7,317 nt of DNA, taken from contig JAMOOS010000267.1 of NCBI GenBank assembly GCA_027065245.1, positions 1 to 7,317 on the forward strand, written 5' to 3'. Each line of letters opens with the position of its first letter. Positions within the stretch are counted from its first letter, which is position 1. The DNA comes from Desulfuromonadaceae bacterium (GTDB lineage Bacteria > Desulfobacterota > Desulfuromonadia > Desulfuromonadales > Desulfuromonadaceae). Shown here piece by piece: positions 6,483-7,317 of the stretch. The position numbers and the translations under genes are program-made. A model generated the notes under the pieces. That model was not told where the DNA came from, ran no database searches, and was given only the letters and a program-made list of their open reading frames with translations.

Positions 6483-6603
6483 TGCTCTTTGACAATTCAG
6501 CTGATAACTTTCTGTTGCGACAGCTCCTTTCCGGGGTTTGGACGTGCGTAATCGGCAACCGCTCTGGTTGGAATAAAATCAGCTGATTGTCAAAGAACGA
6601 GCA
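6483..6603. repeat. About 120-bp inverted-repeat element with inner hairpins and boxA-like arms; possible structured RNA or small mobile element
   Basis: The left arm (6483-6504), TGCTCTTTGACAATTCAGCTGAT read with small gaps, matches the reverse complement of the right arm (6579-6603); differences are one 4-nt and one 1-nt gap. The intervening 74 bases hold two perfect small hairpins: CTGT-TGCG-ACAG (6512-6523) and CAACC-GCTCT-GGTTG (6556-6570). The start of the left arm resembles the rRNA antitermination signal boxA (TGCTCTTTAACA) at 11 of 12 positions. No rRNA gene is in the window. Nested symmetry suggests a folded transcript or a non-autonomous element; the strand is undetermined. Confidence 0.5.
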
Positions 6604-6622
6604 GGATTTTATGTTTGTGGGC

Positions 6623-6635
6623 TCACTGATTCAGG
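6623..6635 (-). repeat. 13-bp motif CCTGAWTCRGTGA, copy 2 (inverted)
   Basis: The plus strand reads TCACTGATTCAGG. Together with copy 3 it forms a 15-bp inverted repeat (6623-6637 with 6759-6773, one mismatch) enclosing about 120 bp. Confidence 0.6.
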
Positions 6636-6637
6636 TT

Positions 6638-6758
6638 TCATATTAAGCGTATTCTTAGTTGATGCTGACAGATTGGTCAGTAAAGGAAATTTGCATTCCC
6701 CCATTTTTTGTTCCACCTTCAGTGAGACAGACAGGAGATGCTCTTGTTTTAAAGCTTT
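6638..6758. other. Noncoding interior of the second inverted repeat
   Basis: No reading frame of note. A small hairpin CTGAC-AGATTG-GTCAG lies at 6665-6680, and TTAAAGCTTTAA (6749-6760), a perfect 12-bp palindrome, overlaps the right arm. Base composition is more AT-rich than in the flanking genes. Confidence 0.35.
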
Positions 6759-6760
6759 AA

Positions 6761-6773
6761 CCTGAATCGGTGA
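6761..6773 (+). repeat. 13-bp motif CCTGAWTCRGTGA, copy 3
   Basis: CCTGAATCGGTGA in the same orientation as copy 1. In both plus copies CGGCAC follows at the same distance, so the similarity extends weakly beyond the 13-mer. Confidence 0.55.
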
Positions 6774-6858
6774 TTCCACCTATCGGCACGTTCTTGTCCC
6801 CAGTGGTGTAGGTTGGGTAGAATGCTGGATTGCCTCCAGTGCTGTATCTAACGCTTAG

Positions 6859-6907
6859 GGTGGTCAAAATTCGGTTGTCACAAGTGATCATTTTTAGGTT
6901 GTCAAAA
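6859..6907 (+). repeat. Three short direct repeats GGTKGTCAMAA, possible IS21-type transposon end
   Basis: GGTGGTCAAAA (6859-6869), GGTTGTCACAA (6873-6883) and GGTTGTCAAAA (6897-6907) lie in direct orientation. Multiple short repeats containing TTGTCA near the ends are a feature of IS21-family elements, and the general look of this stretch is reminiscent of them. No istA or istB reading frame is present, so at most it is a remnant. The family assignment is from memory and weak. Confidence 0.3.
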
Positions 6908-6990
6908 CCACTGACTTGCTGCCCTGACGACGATCCACTGCGGCATCCAGCTGCCTGCCGCTAACCGAGCCAGCGCTGCCCATCCCCCTA
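6908..6990. other. Short spacer downstream of the partial kinase-like gene
   Basis: No gene. One hairpin, GCGGCA (6940-6945) with TGCCGC (6956-6961) around a 10-nt loop, lies downstream of the stop of the partial gene but lacks a T-run, so it is not a convincing intrinsic terminator. Confidence 0.3.
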
Positions 6991-7317
6991 TCACCTCGCG
7001 CGGTAAACCTCCTCCAGTTGCGCCAGTTCATCTATTGCCTGCTCGAAGTCATAACTGGATACAGCGGTTATCACCCGGTTCGCCGCGGCAGCGTACCGCT
7101 TTTGATCCAGCATGGTGACAAGCTGCCGAGCTACTTCCACCGCTGCGGCATCGTCATCTTCAAGCAGACTGCGTAACTGCGCCAACAGCCAACGTACCTG
7201 ATCGGTAGCGCCGGTTTTGACGACTGGCTCGGCTGTTGCCGCCGCCAAAGATGCCAAACTCTCGCGCACCGGCGCCAAAGCAGCAACAACATGCTGCAGC
7301 AACCGGGCAATTTCGTC
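6991..7317 (-). CDS. C-terminal part of a protein, probably a hybrid histidine kinase or receiver protein (5' end outside window)
   Basis: The reading frame is open from the right edge to TGA 6993-6991, giving 108 residues; the TTG at 7302 should not be taken as the start because the frame continues to the edge. The first residues (EIARLLQHVVAALAP) look like the last helix of a receiver domain and following linker. The rest is an alanine-rich helical module (QLRSLLEDDDAAAVEVARQL, then SSYDFEQAIDELAQLE) of the kind that often follows the receiver domain of hybrid sensor kinases. It lacks the H-x-x-K-G motif of a working Hpt domain. The tail of the 1279-residue kinase is of the same general type. 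Assignment rests on this short stretch, so another two-component protein is possible. It is on the same strand as the permease operon but about 950 bp upstream, so it is probably a separate unit. Confidence 0.7.
   Translation of the reverse strand, partial: DEIARLLQHVVAALAPVRESLASLAAATAEPVVKTGATDQVRWLLAQLRSLLEDDDAAAVEVARQLVTMLDQKRYAAAANRVITAVSSYDFEQAIDELAQLEEVYRAR

Noticed and set aside
6611..6646. Plus-strand 11-codon frame (ATG to TAA) after an AGG-containing sequence
   Set aside because: Too short and without conserved features; it includes the 13-bp repeat and is better explained as noncoding.
6040..6990. tRNA, rRNA or CRISPR array in the noncoding interval
   Set aside because: No cloverleaf, no rRNA-like conserved blocks and no regularly spaced repeats are visible; the boxA-like match alone is not an rRNA operon.
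7300..7302. TTG as the start of a 103-residue protein at the right edge
   Set aside because: The frame stays open to the window end and the encoded sequence looks like an internal receiver helix, so the gene is cut, not short.

Overview
The window carries bacterial signal-transduction and transport genes. Every convincing gene lies on the minus strand, so the order below follows transcription, from the right edge to the left. The organism looks like a Gram-negative of moderate GC: the sensor has a periplasmic part and an ordinary sigma70-like promoter is readable. The mix of very large hybrid kinases, an HD-GYP response regulator and a permease/thioredoxin pair would suit an anaerobic or sulfur/metal-cycling proteobacterium (Desulfuromonas/Pelobacter-like). 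That placement is a guess from gene content, not something read from a marker gene.

Right edge (6991-7317): the last 108 residues of a protein that begins outside the window, most like the helical tail that follows the receiver domain of a hybrid histidine kinase. Next comes about 950 bp without a convincing large gene (6041-6990). It holds a possible 31-codon small ORF on the plus strand with a strong ribosome binding site, a roughly 120-bp inverted-repeat element with boxA-like arms, three scattered copies of a 13-bp motif, and three short direct repeats that may be a mobile-element end. Its left 120 bp are the permease promoter, with two copies of the palindrome TTGGC-N6-GCCAA, one enclosing the -10 box and one just ahead of the ribosome binding site.

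Middle (4494-6040): a two-gene operon encoding an ArsP/YraQ-type permease (two-cysteine CSC motif) and a small thioredoxin-fold protein with a CAKC active site. Gene order and tight spacing suggest that the small redox protein serves the permease or its cargo. No ArsR-type regulator gene is visible.

Left (1-4420): a promoter region with a 16-bp perfect tandem repeat and an overlapping inverted repeat, then a 1279-residue BvgS-like hybrid sensor kinase with three consecutive periplasmic Venus-flytrap domains and no PAS domain, then (4 bp later) a response regulator whose receiver domain leads into what looks like the start of an HD-GYP domain cut by the window edge. The pair reads as a pathway that senses small solutes in the periplasm and may end in cyclic-di-GMP breakdown. 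The kinase-to-regulator phosphotransfer and the output are inferred from gene order and domains.
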